The notes: a model not told the origin generated them from the letters alone. A stretch of DNA of 64,000 nt from Erythroxylum novogranatense (GCA_029891385.1 CM057235.1:8489001-8553000), one strand, 5' to 3'. Shown: positions 36,452 to 48,300, counted from the stretch's first letter. Program-made: numbers and translations.

Positions 36452-37850
36452 GGTATCTCCTGAAAAAATGCTTCATCCCCTCCAAGAATGTCCCAACTGA
36501 AGACTCCCCTGTCCTTCTCGCTACTTTGCCTCCTCCCTTTGACACTACTGTTCTATTTTCAGTTTTATTTGTTGTTCCACTATATTGTTTACGCCCTCTT
36601 TTAAAACCATCACACCAGTTAAATGCCTATGTTTCATCCAACTGTGCTTTCCACCTACTTTGTTGTCATTTCATGTTGCTCCTTCCCAACCGCATTGTCG
36701 TTCGTTTCATGCTTGCTTCTATCTGTCCATTTGCATTGCGTTTTGCTAGTTGTCTACATTTACAAAACTTTTCCAGTTGCTACATCTTCGTCTGTGACTT
36801 GCATTTTGAACTTCCTTGTTGTGTTATGATGATCCATGTTTCCAGTTGTTGCACCGTTTAGCATATATGTTGCTGTCGTTTTAGTGTGCTTCTTCTCCCA
36901 ACTTCCTTGTCTTCATTAATTGTAATTGTGTGAATAGCCACGTAAAACATTAAATTCATGCACACCTTGAATGGTCCATGCACAACAACCTTGAACAACT
37001 TTGATATAATTGTGTTTCTATTTTTCTTATCTTCTTTTTGTCTTTTAATTTTCTTCTTCTTGCTCCAGTGAAAATTAATCTTCAAAAAATGGCCAAAATA
37101 TAGAGTTTTTGACTCACTTTAACTTTTTTGCTTCCGAATTGCGCCTAAAATCACATATGAGTCAAAGTGAGTATCTTAAGCAATTTCATGTCAATAATCT
37201 CTAAGTGTTATAGAATAATTTCATAATCCATTAAACACCGAGCATTACAATTATTTCACATCTTTAACATATATTGGTTGACCACTATCCTATATTGGTT
37301 CATTAGTGCAGCTAAAATTTTGATTTCAACATCTTCAAATCACCAAACTTATTGTTCTTATTAAAATTTTGTCTTAATCACTTATCAACATATACCCTAT
37401 GAAATGTTTTAAAGATCAATAAGGTTTTCATTTAAATCAAAAGTTCAATTCCTATTAACGATTGAAAAGACTTATACGATATGTTAAAATGATAATATGA
37501 TTATACATAAAGAGCCTTTAAAGTATTAAAGCCACTAAGTCGAATTGCAATGATTATTATATTCTAATTTTAACTTGGATATGTCTTGATCTTCCTTAGT
37601 ATTATTTTATTCTTCAATTAAATGAATTTGATTCAAAAATTTTATTATTATTATCTTCATGAGATTGTTCTTAATTTGTGCATAACTAAAATAACTTTCA
37701 CATTGCTTTCATCTAAAAAAATCATTAGTAATACTCATGTTTTGTTATCATTAAAATATAGATTGAAAAAATGATATTGATATGGAGCTTCCTAAATTCT
37801 TCTCAAATCATTTATCCAATTTGTTTTTTTTTTAGAATATAAGAAAAGGA
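36452..37850. other. Unassigned interval between element C and gag remnant G
   Basis: AT-rich. An open frame of 142 codons (36433-36861, plus) starts inside the LTR of C and has no motif I recognise. The minus strand near 36858-37085 has a lysine-rich frame of 75 codons. From its position it should hold the rest of the Athila-like remnant G or of the D LTR, but I cannot show it. Confidence 0.4.
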
Positions 37851-38812
37851 ATGGGAGGCACATATAGTTTGAATGGTGGTACCTCTTCTTCGTAAGTAAT
37901 TTTCTCTTTATCTTTATTTACTGCTTGACAAAATTCTTCTTTCTTCATCATTTTTAGCACTTAATTACCCAATTTCCTTACCACTTCTTAAGTCAATTAT
38001 CTGTATTGCTCCTTTGGGCTCACTTCTATTTTATTTGGCAAGGATCCATACCCTCTAAAGTTGATGGAATTTGTTAGCTTCCCAATTTTAAACTCTAAGT
38101 TCTTATTTGAAAGTTACAATTTGATTTACCTTTGATTCAACTTACTCTATTCCCTTTGATGTCATATTAGCCAGTCTCTTAATGCCTATCTCCCAAGATG
38201 GTTTTCTTTCTTGATGAAGTAGGGGTGTGGGTCTTGATTGGAATCTAGGGAGTTAATTACTTACTTGATTTCCATAATTATTCTATGTAAAGTTTGGATG
38301 ATTCCTCCACCTAAGATTATAGGTATTACAATGGGGAGATACTATTGTAGTGATTCATTGAATTTGTTCACGAATAAGCTTGATTTGTATACATACACTC
38401 TGAACTTGTATGGTATGAGATTCACATGTCATAATAGGGCTAAAAATACCATTAATGTTTTGTCCACCAAACGTATTTAAAAAAAACTTGGATTTTAACA
38501 TGTTTATACCATCCAAATCATAGAAACCAACCTTCCTAGTAGGTTAATCTCTCTCATTAAGCAAATGGTAGTGATTAAAAGTCATTTTCTTTAAAAATGC
38601 GATAGCATCTTCAGTTGTCATTCCTGTCATAGCACCTCCTGCCAGTGAATCAATAATCATTTGCAAGTCTCTACTAACCCTATTATAGAATGAAGAGGAC
38701 ATCTCCTTAAACCTCTCTTAAGCATTATATAAAGAATCACCATCCAATTCCATGAAAATTGTAATGACATTCCTAAACTTGACAATTTTACGTAAGGGGA
38801 AATACTTGCACA
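37850..38812 (-). pseudogene. Athila-like gag remnant G, main part
   Basis: Minus-strand fragments resemble Athila gag: S-P-K-G-A-I-Q-I-I-D-L-R-S-G near 38000, a W-R-N-H-P-N-F segment near 38290, and E-L-D-G-D-S-L-Y-N-A near 38740, followed at the right edge by K-Y-F-P-L-R-K-I. Stops and shifts are common. The reading continues beyond LTR E at 52159, so E was inserted into this gag. Confidence 0.75.
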
Positions 38813-38817
38813 AAAAC
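38813..38817. repeat. Target-site duplication AAAAC, left copy (LTR E)
   Basis: Directly before the TGTTAGG terminus and repeated at 52154-52158. Confidence 0.88.
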
Positions 38818-39300
38818 TGTTAGGCCCCGATTCGCTTTAAGCTTGTTTTCTTTATTTTGAGGTTTAGATTGATTAATTCCTTTTAGTTAGAATAATTTGG
38901 AATTTTAGTGCTTAATAATTATAAATTGAAGGGTTTTGGTTAAAATGAGATTTTTGATGAAATGTTATAAGGAAAAGAATAAGTTGTTATAAGGGCAATT
39001 TAGGAAGATCATAAATATTTTTTAAAGCTTAAGGTTTATAAAAATGGATATTATAGTCTTTTTAGTGTCAATTAAATAAAGAAGGAAGGAAAAGACCCAA
39101 AGTTGGCTTGAGTGAAGAGAAAGCTTACGGATTTTTATAAGGAAAAGAAGAGAGGATAAATGGAAAGTGTAAAGGTTATTAAAACTACGTAGTTTTAGGC
39201 TTAGGTATAAGTTAGAACTAAAGTTCCCTAAGTCATTTACAAGGAAGCTTACGAAATTCACTAAAGAAAAGAGAGGAAGAGAGTGACCTACGGTGAAGTG

Positions 39301-39333
39301 AAGAAGAAGAAGAAGAAGAAGAAGAAGAAGAAG
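39301..39333 (+). repeat. (AAG)n microsatellite in LTR E
   Basis: Eleven consecutive AAG units inside a purine-rich stretch after a weak TATA-like motif (TTTTTATAAGG near 39133). It resembles the purine-rich leader after the TATA box in LTR3. Confidence 0.95.
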
Positions 39334-40859
39334 AGAAGGAGCTTAGGTTTTTAGGCTTTAGAAAGGAGAGTTTAAGAGTTTTATTCAAGAAGAAAGTGGA
39401 AGGGAAGAGTTAAAGCTTTCCTTAGGAGCAAAAGCAATTTTCGTGGGTTTCAATCTCTAAGGTAAGAAAGTGTGAAATTTATGGATTTTTAGATGAGTTT
39501 TGATGCTAAAAGCTTAGAAACCTTATGGGTAAGGTTAGATGGGGTTGAATTCATGTCTTTCTTTCCTTAGGAATTCCAATTTTGCAATCCCATATGCTTA
39601 TGGGATATTTGTGCTTAATGAAGGTGAATTAAGGCAATTGGAGGAAGAAACAAGGCCAATTGATCAATCCCAAAGTTAAAAGATTTCAAGTGGGTGATTC
39701 CTTAATAATTGAGTTAATAGGTATATTACCGTTTTTATAATAAATGCGAATTAAGGTTTTCCAATGACTTTAAATTTTTGTAGGAATTACTCTTGGTGAT
39801 GTTTTGAAATTGTATGTGATGTTCTTGCTTATGAATTTATGTTGGAATGGTTTATTTAATGTTTTGTTAAGTGATACGATAAGAACCTGTGATTTCGGAA
39901 AAAAGATCGTCATTTTGGCAATTTATGTGAAAATGAATTTGTAAATGCCAGTTGAGGCAATTGATTTTGAATTTTGTGAATTATGTGCTTTCTTTGGGTT
40001 TATGGTGGTCCCATCTGAGTCAGATGCACCTGTCTATCTATAGGCTTCTCCCGCCTGCCCGCTAGTGGCATCGGATTTCCTTTCAAGGACTCCCATCAGT
40101 CATGGTTACACATGACCGCTTCGCAGAAATGTGTAGTACATTCTGTTACGGATCCACCCGAACCACTTTGTTTGTAAATTTGTGATTTGCTAGGTTATTT
40201 AGTGATATGTTAAGTTTGTAAATTGTTCGAAGTAATAAATTATGTGAAAAGATTTGTAAAGTGAAATTGCTTTTATTAATGTGATATTGTTTTAAACATG
40301 AAAGAATGAATAACGGTTTTTGCTTATATTCTCGTTTATTAAGTTATTACCCACGGAGCCATCGAGCTCACCCCCCATTTTTCCTCCATAGGTGTCGAGT
40401 GAAAAACCGAGTCACCGCATCGAGATTGAGGCAACTCCGATGCATTTTGCTTTTGAAGTCATTTTTTGAGAAATCAAAGCATTAGCTTGTTCTTTGTAAT
40501 TTTACTTTTGTTATTTTGGGATGTAATTGGGCTAAATTCACTCTGAAACGTTGTATTGACTTGTTTTTATGTAAATATAATGGTTTCGAAGTTTAAATGT
40601 ACCTTGTATACGTTTTCAAAGAATGTATAATTGTGTGGTTAAACTTGACAAAAGAAAGAGTAAAGTTGGATTATTTTATGTTTTGGAAGCAAATAGAATC
40701 CTAGGAGTGTGCTATTGCCTTTGATTTGAAGTATATTGGGTTTGAGTTGTGTTATGGAAGTTAGAAGAATGAGTTTTTATACAGGTTGATGAGTTGGATT
40801 GAAGATTTTGGCTAGAGCATTTTTAGGGGAAGTGCTGTCCAATTTTTCCCAAATTGGAC

Positions 40860-41580
40860 AGCAACTTATTTTGGATTTTAGAGTATTTTAGAGTGAGATT
40901 TTCAGTGAGATGCCTTCTTGAAAATTGTATTGCATGATTATAGCTTTCAAATGACATAAAGTTTGTCACATTCGGACTTAAAATGAAAAAGTTATGAGAG
41001 GTGAAAGGTTTCAGCTACTGTTGATGGAAGTTACAATTTTGCAGTCCTTTTGAATGGGTTTTTCACCCTCTTAGAGACAGTTTCAAGTTTTGCTTTCTTC
41101 AGAGAAAATGTAGATTGTCTTTCTAGATTTAAAATGAGGTATAATTTGCAATTATTGGAGTTAGGAATAAAAAGATATGAGGTTGGAAATATTGACAGTT
41201 ACTGTTCATTGAGCCAAATTACTGTTCCATTGATTTTCATTTAGGCTGAAACTTTGAGAGTGGTTTTACTTCTTTAAATGATTGAATTGATTTTTGTTTC
41301 CTTCATGAAACTTGTAGGTCATCTTCTTATCTTTCTAATGAGGTAAAATTTGTTATTTTTAGACTTGTGTGCTAAAAGATATGAATTCTCAAACTCTTGA
41401 CATTGTGTAGGGAAATTGAAATTTTAATAGCAGCAACTTTGAAGCAATTTATGACCCTCTTAATGGCTAAATTAGTTTTTAAATCCTTCTAAGAAGTTGT
41501 AGAGCTTCCTTTTATTTTTTTATTGACACTAAATTTACGAAATTTCGATTTCAGGATGAAAAGTTACACCTGTTCAAAAC
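40860..41580 (+). repeat. Degenerate ~190-bp module repeats in LTR E
   Basis: Four diverged copies of a module containing 'gaaacttgtaggtcatctt ... tctttctaatgaggtaaaa' type text, near 40915, 41095, 41300 and 41485. Related modules occur in the gypsy array (near 2545 and 3100) and in LTR I. Confidence 0.6.
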
Positions 41581-41627
41581 TAGAAGGTTATTTCAGTTTT
41601 TGAAAAAAAACAATTTAAATATAAATT

Positions 41628-41660
41628 GTTCCTCGCACTCAGCAGCAGAGTGCGAGGAAC
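41628..41660. repeat. Perfect 13-bp-arm hairpin at the copia F insertion point
   Basis: GTTCCTCGCACTC, loop AGCAGCA, then its exact reverse complement. Copia F starts two bases after it. Decayed relatives of the hairpin follow on the other side (51561-51613). Confidence 0.92.
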
Positions 41661-42201
41661 GTGAAGTAAATCACACGTTAATATATTGAGAAATAATATG
41701 ACCAAGATACACAAGAAGGGGGGGTTGAATTGTGATAAACTTTTCTTTAATCCTTCATAACAATTGCTTGTTCTTTCGGAAAACTTATCGTAAATCAATT
41801 CTTAACTAGTTTGAAAACTTTGTTAATAATGAAAACTACGATTTAAGAAAAGTAAGAGTTAGAGAGAAACACAGCAATTTTATCTGGTTCACCCAAACCG
41901 TGGGCTACGTCCGATCCTCGATATTCTTCCGAGATTTTCACTATCTCCAAACTGATTACAAGTATTCTTTAGATGAGCCTCTTGGTCTCTTAACAATAAG
42001 TATTCTTTTACTCTTAGCCTCTTCAGGCTATCTCTAGCACTTTTTCAAAAATGAAAAACTGATAAAGAGCTTTTACAAAAGAGTTGCTCTTCACAATATA
42101 CACTCGAAAATAGTTCGCAATTTTTCTCGAGATAGATGATATTGAATACACGAGTTTCATTCACTTTTTCCAAAAGTTATTTCTTCTTCAATCTCGACTC
42201 T

Positions 42202-42209
42202 TATTTATA
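42202..42209 (-). promoter_or_regulatory. TATA box, left LTR of copia F
   Basis: TATAAATA on the minus strand; the same box is at 50952-50959 in the 5' LTR, which would drive the element. Confidence 0.7.
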
Positions 42210-42299
42210 GTCGGAACTTCAACTGTTTCTTGTCTATCTGCTTCTTGAATCTTTAAAGAAACGGTTATTCAGTTTAGCTCCGTGCTTACCGCCTTAAAT

Positions 42300-42720
42300 C
42301 GATGTTTCTTTCTTCCGCCTTATTTTCGTATCGCTCGCTTTTTGTCTTCGTAAAGCTTAGCCCGCTTTTTGTATCGCTTTTTTTCTTCCGCATTTTTCTT
42401 TCGTTTGCTTTTCCTTCCGCCTCGCTTTTCTTTAAATGCCTTTTCCTTCCGCCTGCTTTGTATCGCCCGCTTTTCCTTCCGCTCTGCTTTCTTTAAATGC
42501 CTTTTGTATCGCCTCGCTTTTCCTTCCGCCTGCTTTTTGTATCGCCCCTTTTCCTTCCGTTTGTTTTTCTTCCGTCTGTTTTTGCATCGTCTCCTTTTGT
42601 ATCGTCCTCTTTTCTTCCGTCGCTTTTCTTTAAATACATTTTCTTTAAATCGCTTTTCTTCCGTCCTTTTAAGTCTTCGTAAAGCTTAGTCTGCTTTTTC
42701 TTCCTTCATTTTTCTTCCGT
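42300..42720. repeat. Irregular CCTTCCGCC-type tandem array in LTR of copia F
   Basis: Short units (CTTCCTTCCGCC/TGCTTTT, TTGTATCGCC, CTTTAAATGCC) alternate in variable order. The other LTR has the same units in a different order and with 'gtataaatgcc' variants (51040-51480). The open frames across it are just repeat translations. Confidence 0.8.
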
Positions 42721-42779
42721 ATATTTCTCTTTGTTTATTATCAAAATTATTTAATCGTGAAGTCTGGTTTGACTTAACA

Positions 42780-42800
42780 TTCTCCCCTTTTGATAATAAC
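42780..42800 (-). other. Polypurine tract of copia F
   Basis: The minus strand reads AAAAGGGGAGAA directly before the LTR start TGTTAAGTC. Confidence 0.85.
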
Positions 42801-43456
42801 AAATACTTGTGAGAAATATGAAAAGTATCATATACTTGTGAATTATCTGAAGTATTGAGATAAAAAAGTATCTTCATCCTTCCAAATTGATTTCTTCCTT
42901 CTCCTTCTCTCTTCCTTCTCCCTTCTCCCCTATTTGTTATTGATCAAAAATTATTTTCCAATCGCTTTACCAACTTTTCAGCATCTTCTTAATCTTCTTC
43001 ATATCTTTATCAAGCTTCGAACATGCTTCTTTAGAGTTGATGATTCATCTGCGGTCGAGGGTCTTGTCTTAACAACTTGCTTTTCAACGATAGCCACTTT
43101 GTTGTTGTATAAGCTTCCTTGTTAAAGACATTTGGTTCAATGATTTGCGAAGAGGAGGAGGAACAAATACAACTTGTTCATTGATATCAAGATCATAGGG
43201 ATCTCTTATTCGTTGATAAGTCGTCCCAAACCATGGCATAGCTTCTGCAATTGAAGTGATCTCCCACAGAGGTCGATTTCGCGAGAATGTTACGTATTAT
43301 AGTAAAACAACATTACGAGTTGCCAATCGAGCGAACAATCTTGACCCATTCGATATTGCCTCCACATGGATCATCTGTTGTGGCCTTAGTTAGACTTGAT
43401 CCTGGATCTTGATACCGCAGATGGACTTACCACTCCTTTTCTCCTTACATGCTTCA

Positions 43457-44183
43457 TCAATCAATTTTATGCCTCTTGATCGATCGAAGACATGTCATCC
43501 AATCTTGGCTCGGTTGAACTTTCGACTTTAGCTTCTCATAATTGAGTTCAACAAAATTTGGTGGTTGAAGATCGGTACCACCTTGATTATTGTCTTGCTC
43601 GATTATAGGATAAGAAGTGATCGCTCTCCAAATGGCTCTGGTGGATATGGTTCTCTCCAACTCTCTTGATTGATCATAGAAATTTTGTAACCCTTATCCA
43701 ATGGATGAAATGCCATTATCATATTCTGATTTGAAGAATGCTTTGACAAATCTCTTGGGTTTGTCTCGATGATGACCGACTTGGTCTTCTTCTCTCTCTT
43801 ACAACCAATCTATGTTCCCATCTTTCTCTTTGAAAAGTTAAATACTTGGATGGAACATTAGTCATCACACTTACAACTTTTGAAGTAGCCTTCGTCCCCA
43901 AAACATGTGTAGCAACTTGTTTATGGACAAGTGTGGACTGAAAAGTAGTAGGAACTATTTCTTTAAAAATTGGATTATTAAGAATTTTGTGAGAATCCTT
44001 AATATTACCCTTAACAGCTTCCACAATCGCTTCAGTAGCAGCTTCCATATTAACTTCAGCAGCATCAATAGCACTAACAGCACATGCAGCAGATTTTGTA
44101 GAAATGTCAACAACAGTTTCTTCTAGCCTTGTCTTCTTAGCCTTTGCCTCTGTTGTTGGATTTTCTTCTTTTCTTGCACTCAT
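43457..44183 (-). pseudogene. Distal extra ORF region of copia F (alanine/lysine-rich)
   Basis: A frame of 154 codons (43719-44183) starts M-S-A-R-K-E-E, has a short basic K-A-K-K-T-R segment that could act in nuclear localisation, then an Ala/Val/Glu-rich stretch with helix-forming character, and ends basic. A further 67-codon piece lies at 43457-43660. Both follow the 330-codon frame on the same strand and may once have been one longer protein, now split by shifts between 44183 and 44569. I recognise no domain. Confidence 0.45.
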
Positions 44184-44568
44184 TTTCTTTAACCTTGGTG
44201 ACCTCTTGGATTGAACTTTCTTCTTCTTAGGTTCTTCTACTTTCCTTTTTCCTTCATTTCCTTGAGATTGAGTTTCTGAAACTTTCTCAAGGATTGATGA
44301 CAGTGATTTTGTAGCTTTTGATCTCTGTCATTCATAATGCTTTGGTTTGCTTGAATCTCTGGAAGGACTGGCTTCTTTCTTGAACAGTTTCCTTTGTGGG
44401 TGGCGTTCTTGCTTGCTTATGAATGTCACTCACCAAAGGTTCCCTTCCGCTTTAAGTCACCGATTCAAAAATCGAGCAGATCTTGACTTGACTCGAGAGT
44501 GTGATCTTCTCTCCTTCATAGAGGATTTCTTGGTTTAGGCTCCCCTCGGTTGTTGCTTTCCTTGATTC

Positions 44569-45561
44569 TTACGCTCCTTGTTTGTCTGAAAATCTCAGAC
44601 CCATTTTGGCAATCGATGTAGAATCTATATAACTTCTTACAGATACCTTCTGTCTGACTCCCAACTCCAATCTGATTCCTGATTCTTTAAACATCCTTGT
44701 CAACAACATCCCATACGGGAGAGTGTTTGTATCCTTTATTGATTTAACCATATATTGATAAATCAAAAATGGTAAATCTATTGGTTGGTGATTCAGGAGA
44801 TGTAGGATACATTGTTCATCCAAAGTAGTGACTTGATGTCTTGAACCTATCCTAAGTAACACACAGTCACACAAAACAGCAAACAAAACCCTTGCCTTTG
44901 GTACAAGCCAAGAGGCTCTTCTTTCAGTTGGGTTGTTCTGACCATAAAGTTGACGAGTAACTTCATCTTCGTTCAACTTCAGCTTAGTCATCCATTTCAC
45001 CATGTTAGTAGGTTGAACTCCACTACTCGGACATTCAGTGACTCTTTCCAGTAACTCCTTGGTTACTATAACAGGGAGTGTTTCTACATACGATACGATT
45101 GTATTATCCACAGTTTTAGTATGTTTCCAGAACTCATAAACTTCATTGAGATAAACTTGCTCTCGTATTTGAAAGAAGTTTCTCCATCCTGCCGCTATTA
45201 TCTCCGGCTCTATATCCATTTGTTCCCTTCTTAGATCTTCAAAGTTTACCAATCTTCCCAGGTTGCTCTGGATCAACTCATGAAAATGGGCTTGACATTC
45301 ATCTTGTTGATTACGAGTGAATAGGAACTCGTTTGAAGAATTTTCGAGAGATTTGAGAGAACTAACAATTTCTGAATTTGTTAGAGATCCCAAACGTCGA
45401 TTTAGGGATTTTATAGCAAATTCTAGAACGATTGTACTTCTCGATGATCGTGACCTTTTTTCCTCTAAAATTTTCTTTGTAAAAGAAGTTTTAAGTCTGA
45501 AACCGTCAACGCCGTTTAACTCCACCGTTTCATTGTCTTTCTTTTGAAAATCGATGATCAA
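44569..45561 (-). CDS. Extra 330-aa ORF downstream of pol in copia F
   Basis: The longest open frame in the window, on the sense strand of copia F and starting about 200 bp after the RNase H end. The N-terminus is charged (M-I-I-D-F-Q-K-K-D-N-E) with a basic S/R/K stretch near residues 28-45. From about residue 115 the pattern (A-G-W-R-N-F-F, V-Y-L-N-E-V-Y-E-F-W, then A-S-W-L-V-P-K-A-R-V-L-F-A-V and later I-D-L-P-F-L-I-Y-Q-Y-M) recalls the domain annotated in plant genomes as 'putative plant transposon protein', which begins with an x-W-x-x-F segment and ends in a hydrophobic P-x-L-I helix. I see no signal peptide or clear membrane span, so it does not look like an envelope protein. It stays open although gag and pol of the same element are broken. 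Function unknown. Confidence 0.6.
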   Translation of the reverse strand: MIIDFQKKDNETVELNGVDGFRLKTSFTKKILEEKRSRSSRSTIVLEFAIKSLNRRLGSLTNSEIVSSLKSLENSSNEFLFTRNQQDECQAHFHELIQSNLGRLVNFEDLRREQMDIEPEIIAAGWRNFFQIREQVYLNEVYEFWKHTKTVDNTIVSYVETLPVIVTKELLERVTECPSSGVQPTNMVKWMTKLKLNEDEVTRQLYGQNNPTERRASWLVPKARVLFAVLCDCVLLRIGSRHQVTTLDEQCILHLLNHQPIDLPFLIYQYMVKSIKDTNTLPYGMLLTRMFKESGIRLELGVRQKVSVRSYIDSTSIAKMGLRFSDKQGA

Positions 45562-45589
45562 TCATTAACTCTGCCGTCTTTCTATCTTT

Positions 45590-45745
45590 GTCTTTAAAAA
45601 TCGGATGAATGATCCGTTAACTCCTCCGTCTATCTGTTTACGCTTTGTGGAAAACCAGATGATTGGTCCGTTAACTCCTCCGTCTATCGGTTTCTTCTTT
45701 GAAAAACCGGATGATTGGTCCGTTAACATCACCATATTGAGGTTG
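45590..45745. repeat. Short tandem repeat between pol and the extra ORF of copia F
   Basis: About three diverged copies of a 55-65 bp unit containing GGTCCGTTAACTCCTCCGTC and 'gaaaaaccggatgattgg'. A fourth partial relative is near 45500-45560. It fills most of the spacer upstream of the 330-codon frame. Confidence 0.75.
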
Positions 45746-45768
45746 CGTCGATTTCTTTAAAGTGATCT

Positions 45769-46206
45769 TCACTTAGTGGTTTTGTGAAGATATCGCCACT
45801 GAATTTCGTTTCCACGAATTGTAGGTCGACAACTTTCTTCCGAGCGTAATCTCTTGAAATGATGTCTAACTTCAATGTGCTTCACCTTGAATGTTGAATT
45901 GGATTCTTTGACAAGTCGATGGCGCCGGTGTTGTCGCGATATATTGGAATCTCTTCCTCTTGTATTGAGTAGTCCTCCAATTGATACTTGATCCACGATA
46001 ATTGTGAACAACAACTTCGGCGGACATATATTCAACTTCTGCGGTTGATAATGCAATCGAGCTTTGTCTCTTGCTTGACCATGACACGTGTTTGGTCCAA
46101 GGTAGTGACAACCACCACTCGTGCTCTTCCTTTCAATCCTATCACCGGCATAGTCCGCATCGCAATATCCATTCAACCTGAAATCTTTACCTTTCTCATA
46201 CATTAA
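45769..46206 (-). pseudogene. Copia F RNase H, frameshifted
   Basis: The minus strand has G-Y-C-D-A-D-Y-A-G-D (catalytic Asp region, near 46160), R-K-S-T-S-G-G and, in a second frame, W-S-S-K-R-Q-S-S-I-A-L-S-T-A-E-V-E-Y. These are hallmark plant copia RNase H motifs. The two halves lie in different frames. Confidence 0.9.
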
Positions 46207-46352
46207 GCAAAGATCGAGAGTACTGCGAGATATCTCAAAATTCGTTTCTGACTATGTAATGAGATTCTCTAGGATCGACTGAAACCTTGCACACAAGCAT
46301 ACACCTGAATAGAATGTCGGTCTACTTGCTGTAAGATAAAGCAAAGAACCAA

Positions 46353-47200
46353 TCATCCTCTAAATAGGGTTTGATCCACCTTCTTACCACTTTCATCTTT
46401 CGACAACAAGTTTGAAGGATGCATCGATGTAGACATACTTTTAACACCGCACATATCAAATTTAGACAACAATTCTTTGACATATTTTTGTTGATGGATA
46501 AAAATCTTATCCTTAGTTTGCTTTACTTGCAATCCAAGAAAGAATTTTAACTCACCCATCATGCTCATCTCAAATTCATTTTCATCATATTTTCAAAGCT
46601 TATGCATAACTTTTTGAGGTGGCACCAAAAATAATATCATCAACATAGATTTGCACATAATAAAATCATTATACAAGTTCTTCCTAAAAGAGTTTTGTCA
46701 ACTTTACCTCTAGTAAATCCATTTTCAATAAGAAATGAGCTCAGACGATCATACCATGCTCTAGGAGCTGTTTGATCCATATAAGGCTTTATGAAGTCTG
46801 TAGACATGATCTGGATACTTTATATCCTCAAATCCGGGAGGTTGCTTGACATAGACTTCTTCATCTATAAAGCCATTCAGAAATGCACTTTTACATCCAT
46901 CTGAAAAAGCTTTATGTCATGGCAAACAAAGATATGCAAGCGGTATCCTTATTGCTTCAAGTCTTGCTCTTGGAGCATATGTCTCATTATAGTCTATTCC
47001 TTCCTGCGATTATAGCCTTGTGCTACTAATCTTGCCTTGTTGACTTACTTTTCCTGATTAGTCTAGCTTATTCTTGAATATCCATCTAGTACCAATAATG
47101 GATTTCTTTTCGGTTTAGGAACTAAGGACGGACTTTATTCCTCTTGAATTGATTCAACTCCTCTTGCATAGCTAATATCCATGCTTCATCTTTTAGAGCT
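46353..47200 (-). pseudogene. Copia F reverse transcriptase, degenerate
   Basis: Minus-strand fragments in order: A-R-L-E-A-I-R region near 46970, D-V-K-x-A-F-L-N-G near 46885, catalytic Y-V-D-D at 46636-46647, then G-E-L-K-F-F-L-G-L-Q-V-K-Q and Y-V-K-E-L-L-S-K-F in the frame at 46353-46568. Many short indels break it. Confidence 0.88.
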
Positions 47201-47699
47201 TCATCAATCTTTTAGGTTCTTCTTGAGATATAAATGCCACGTTGGCTTCTCTTACGAACTTGGACCTTGTTCTTACACCTTCTAAGGTTTCTCCGATAAT
47301 TGACTCTTTAGGATGAGAGCTTTTGTATCTCCAATCTTTCTTTAACTCAAAATTCTTAGAGATATCTTTCTTTTCATCATGAAGTGTTCTGATGAAGATA
47401 CTTCCTTACAACTGCGTCAAGGGCATTTATATGACATCATCTTCTCGATTCCTCTTCCTTATTGGGTTGAGAGCTATCATCGAACTAAGCGTGAATAGTT
47501 TCTTCAATGTCTTTGAGGTGAGGTTGAAGACTCTAAATGCCTTTGAAGTGAGAGAATAGCCTAGAAAAATTCTGAAAGTGTCTTCGCATCAAATTTGTCC
47601 GAGCTTCCTTTGTGTTCGAAAAGTGCACTTGCAGCCAAAAGGATGGAAATAAGAAATGTTTGGTCTCCTTCCATTCCACAACTCATAGGGAGTTTTCTT

Positions 47700-48300
47700 G
47701 ACATTAGTCGCAAAGACTCTATTCGAATGTAGCATCTTTGTATTGATGACTTCTTTTGAAGTATTTAGGAAGATTCATCTCGCATAGCATTGTTCTTGCC
47801 ATCTCTTGAATCGTCCTATTCTTCCTCTCAACAACTCCATTCTCATTGTGGAGTCCTTGGGGCGAAGAAGTTATGAAAATTCCTTTTCTTCGCAGAATAC
47901 TCGAACTTCTCATTTTCAAATTCTCCTCCATGATCACTCCTTATGCTTGCTATAGACATTCCTCTTTCATTTTGTAATCTCATGGAAAGGTTTCTAAAAC
48001 ACTTGAAAGACTCATCTTTATGTGATAGAAAAAGTATCCAACAAAACCTTGTAAAATCATCAACAATCACAAGTCCATACTTCTTTCCACCAAAACTTAT
48101 TGTTCTTGTTGGACCAAATAAGTCCATATGTAACAACTCAAGTGGTCTAGAAGAAGTTATGAAATGTTTTGAAGAGAAAGAGGTTTTAACTTGTTTCCCT
48201 TTCGACAACTTTCACAAAAGAAATCTTTGTCAAAAGCAATTTGTGGCAAACCTTTTACCAAATCATGTTTCAAAAGTTTTGAAATATGTTTAAAAGCGAC
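47700..48300 (-). pseudogene. Copia F integrase, degenerate
   Basis: The frame at 47843-48208 has L-H-M-D-L-F-G-P (first catalytic Asp), Y-G-L-V-I-V-D-D-F-T-R and R-S-D-H-G-G-E-F (second Asp). The frame at 47719-47937 continues with N-G-V-V-E-R-K-N-R-T (catalytic Glu) and M-A-R-T-M-L. The shift lies near 47850-47930. The integrase C-terminal and linker parts decay toward 47200. Confidence 0.92.

Larger units (their letters stand above)
41662..42779 (-). repeat. 3' LTR of copia F (1118 bp)
   Basis: Plus-strand termini TGAAGTAAATC...GACTTAACA. TATA box on the minus strand at 42202-42209. The stretch 42300-42720 is an irregular array of 'ccttccgcctgctttt', 'gtatcgcc' and 'ctttaaatg' units. Confidence 0.9.

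Noticed and set aside
36433..36861. 142-codon plus-strand frame
   Set aside because: Starts inside the LTR of element C, rich in Cys/Leu/Phe/Ser without motif; probably an AT/CT composition effect.
42302..42689. Overlapping Phe/Ser/Leu/Arg-rich frames
   Set aside because: Translations of the short tandem repeat array in the copia F LTR, on the antisense strand.
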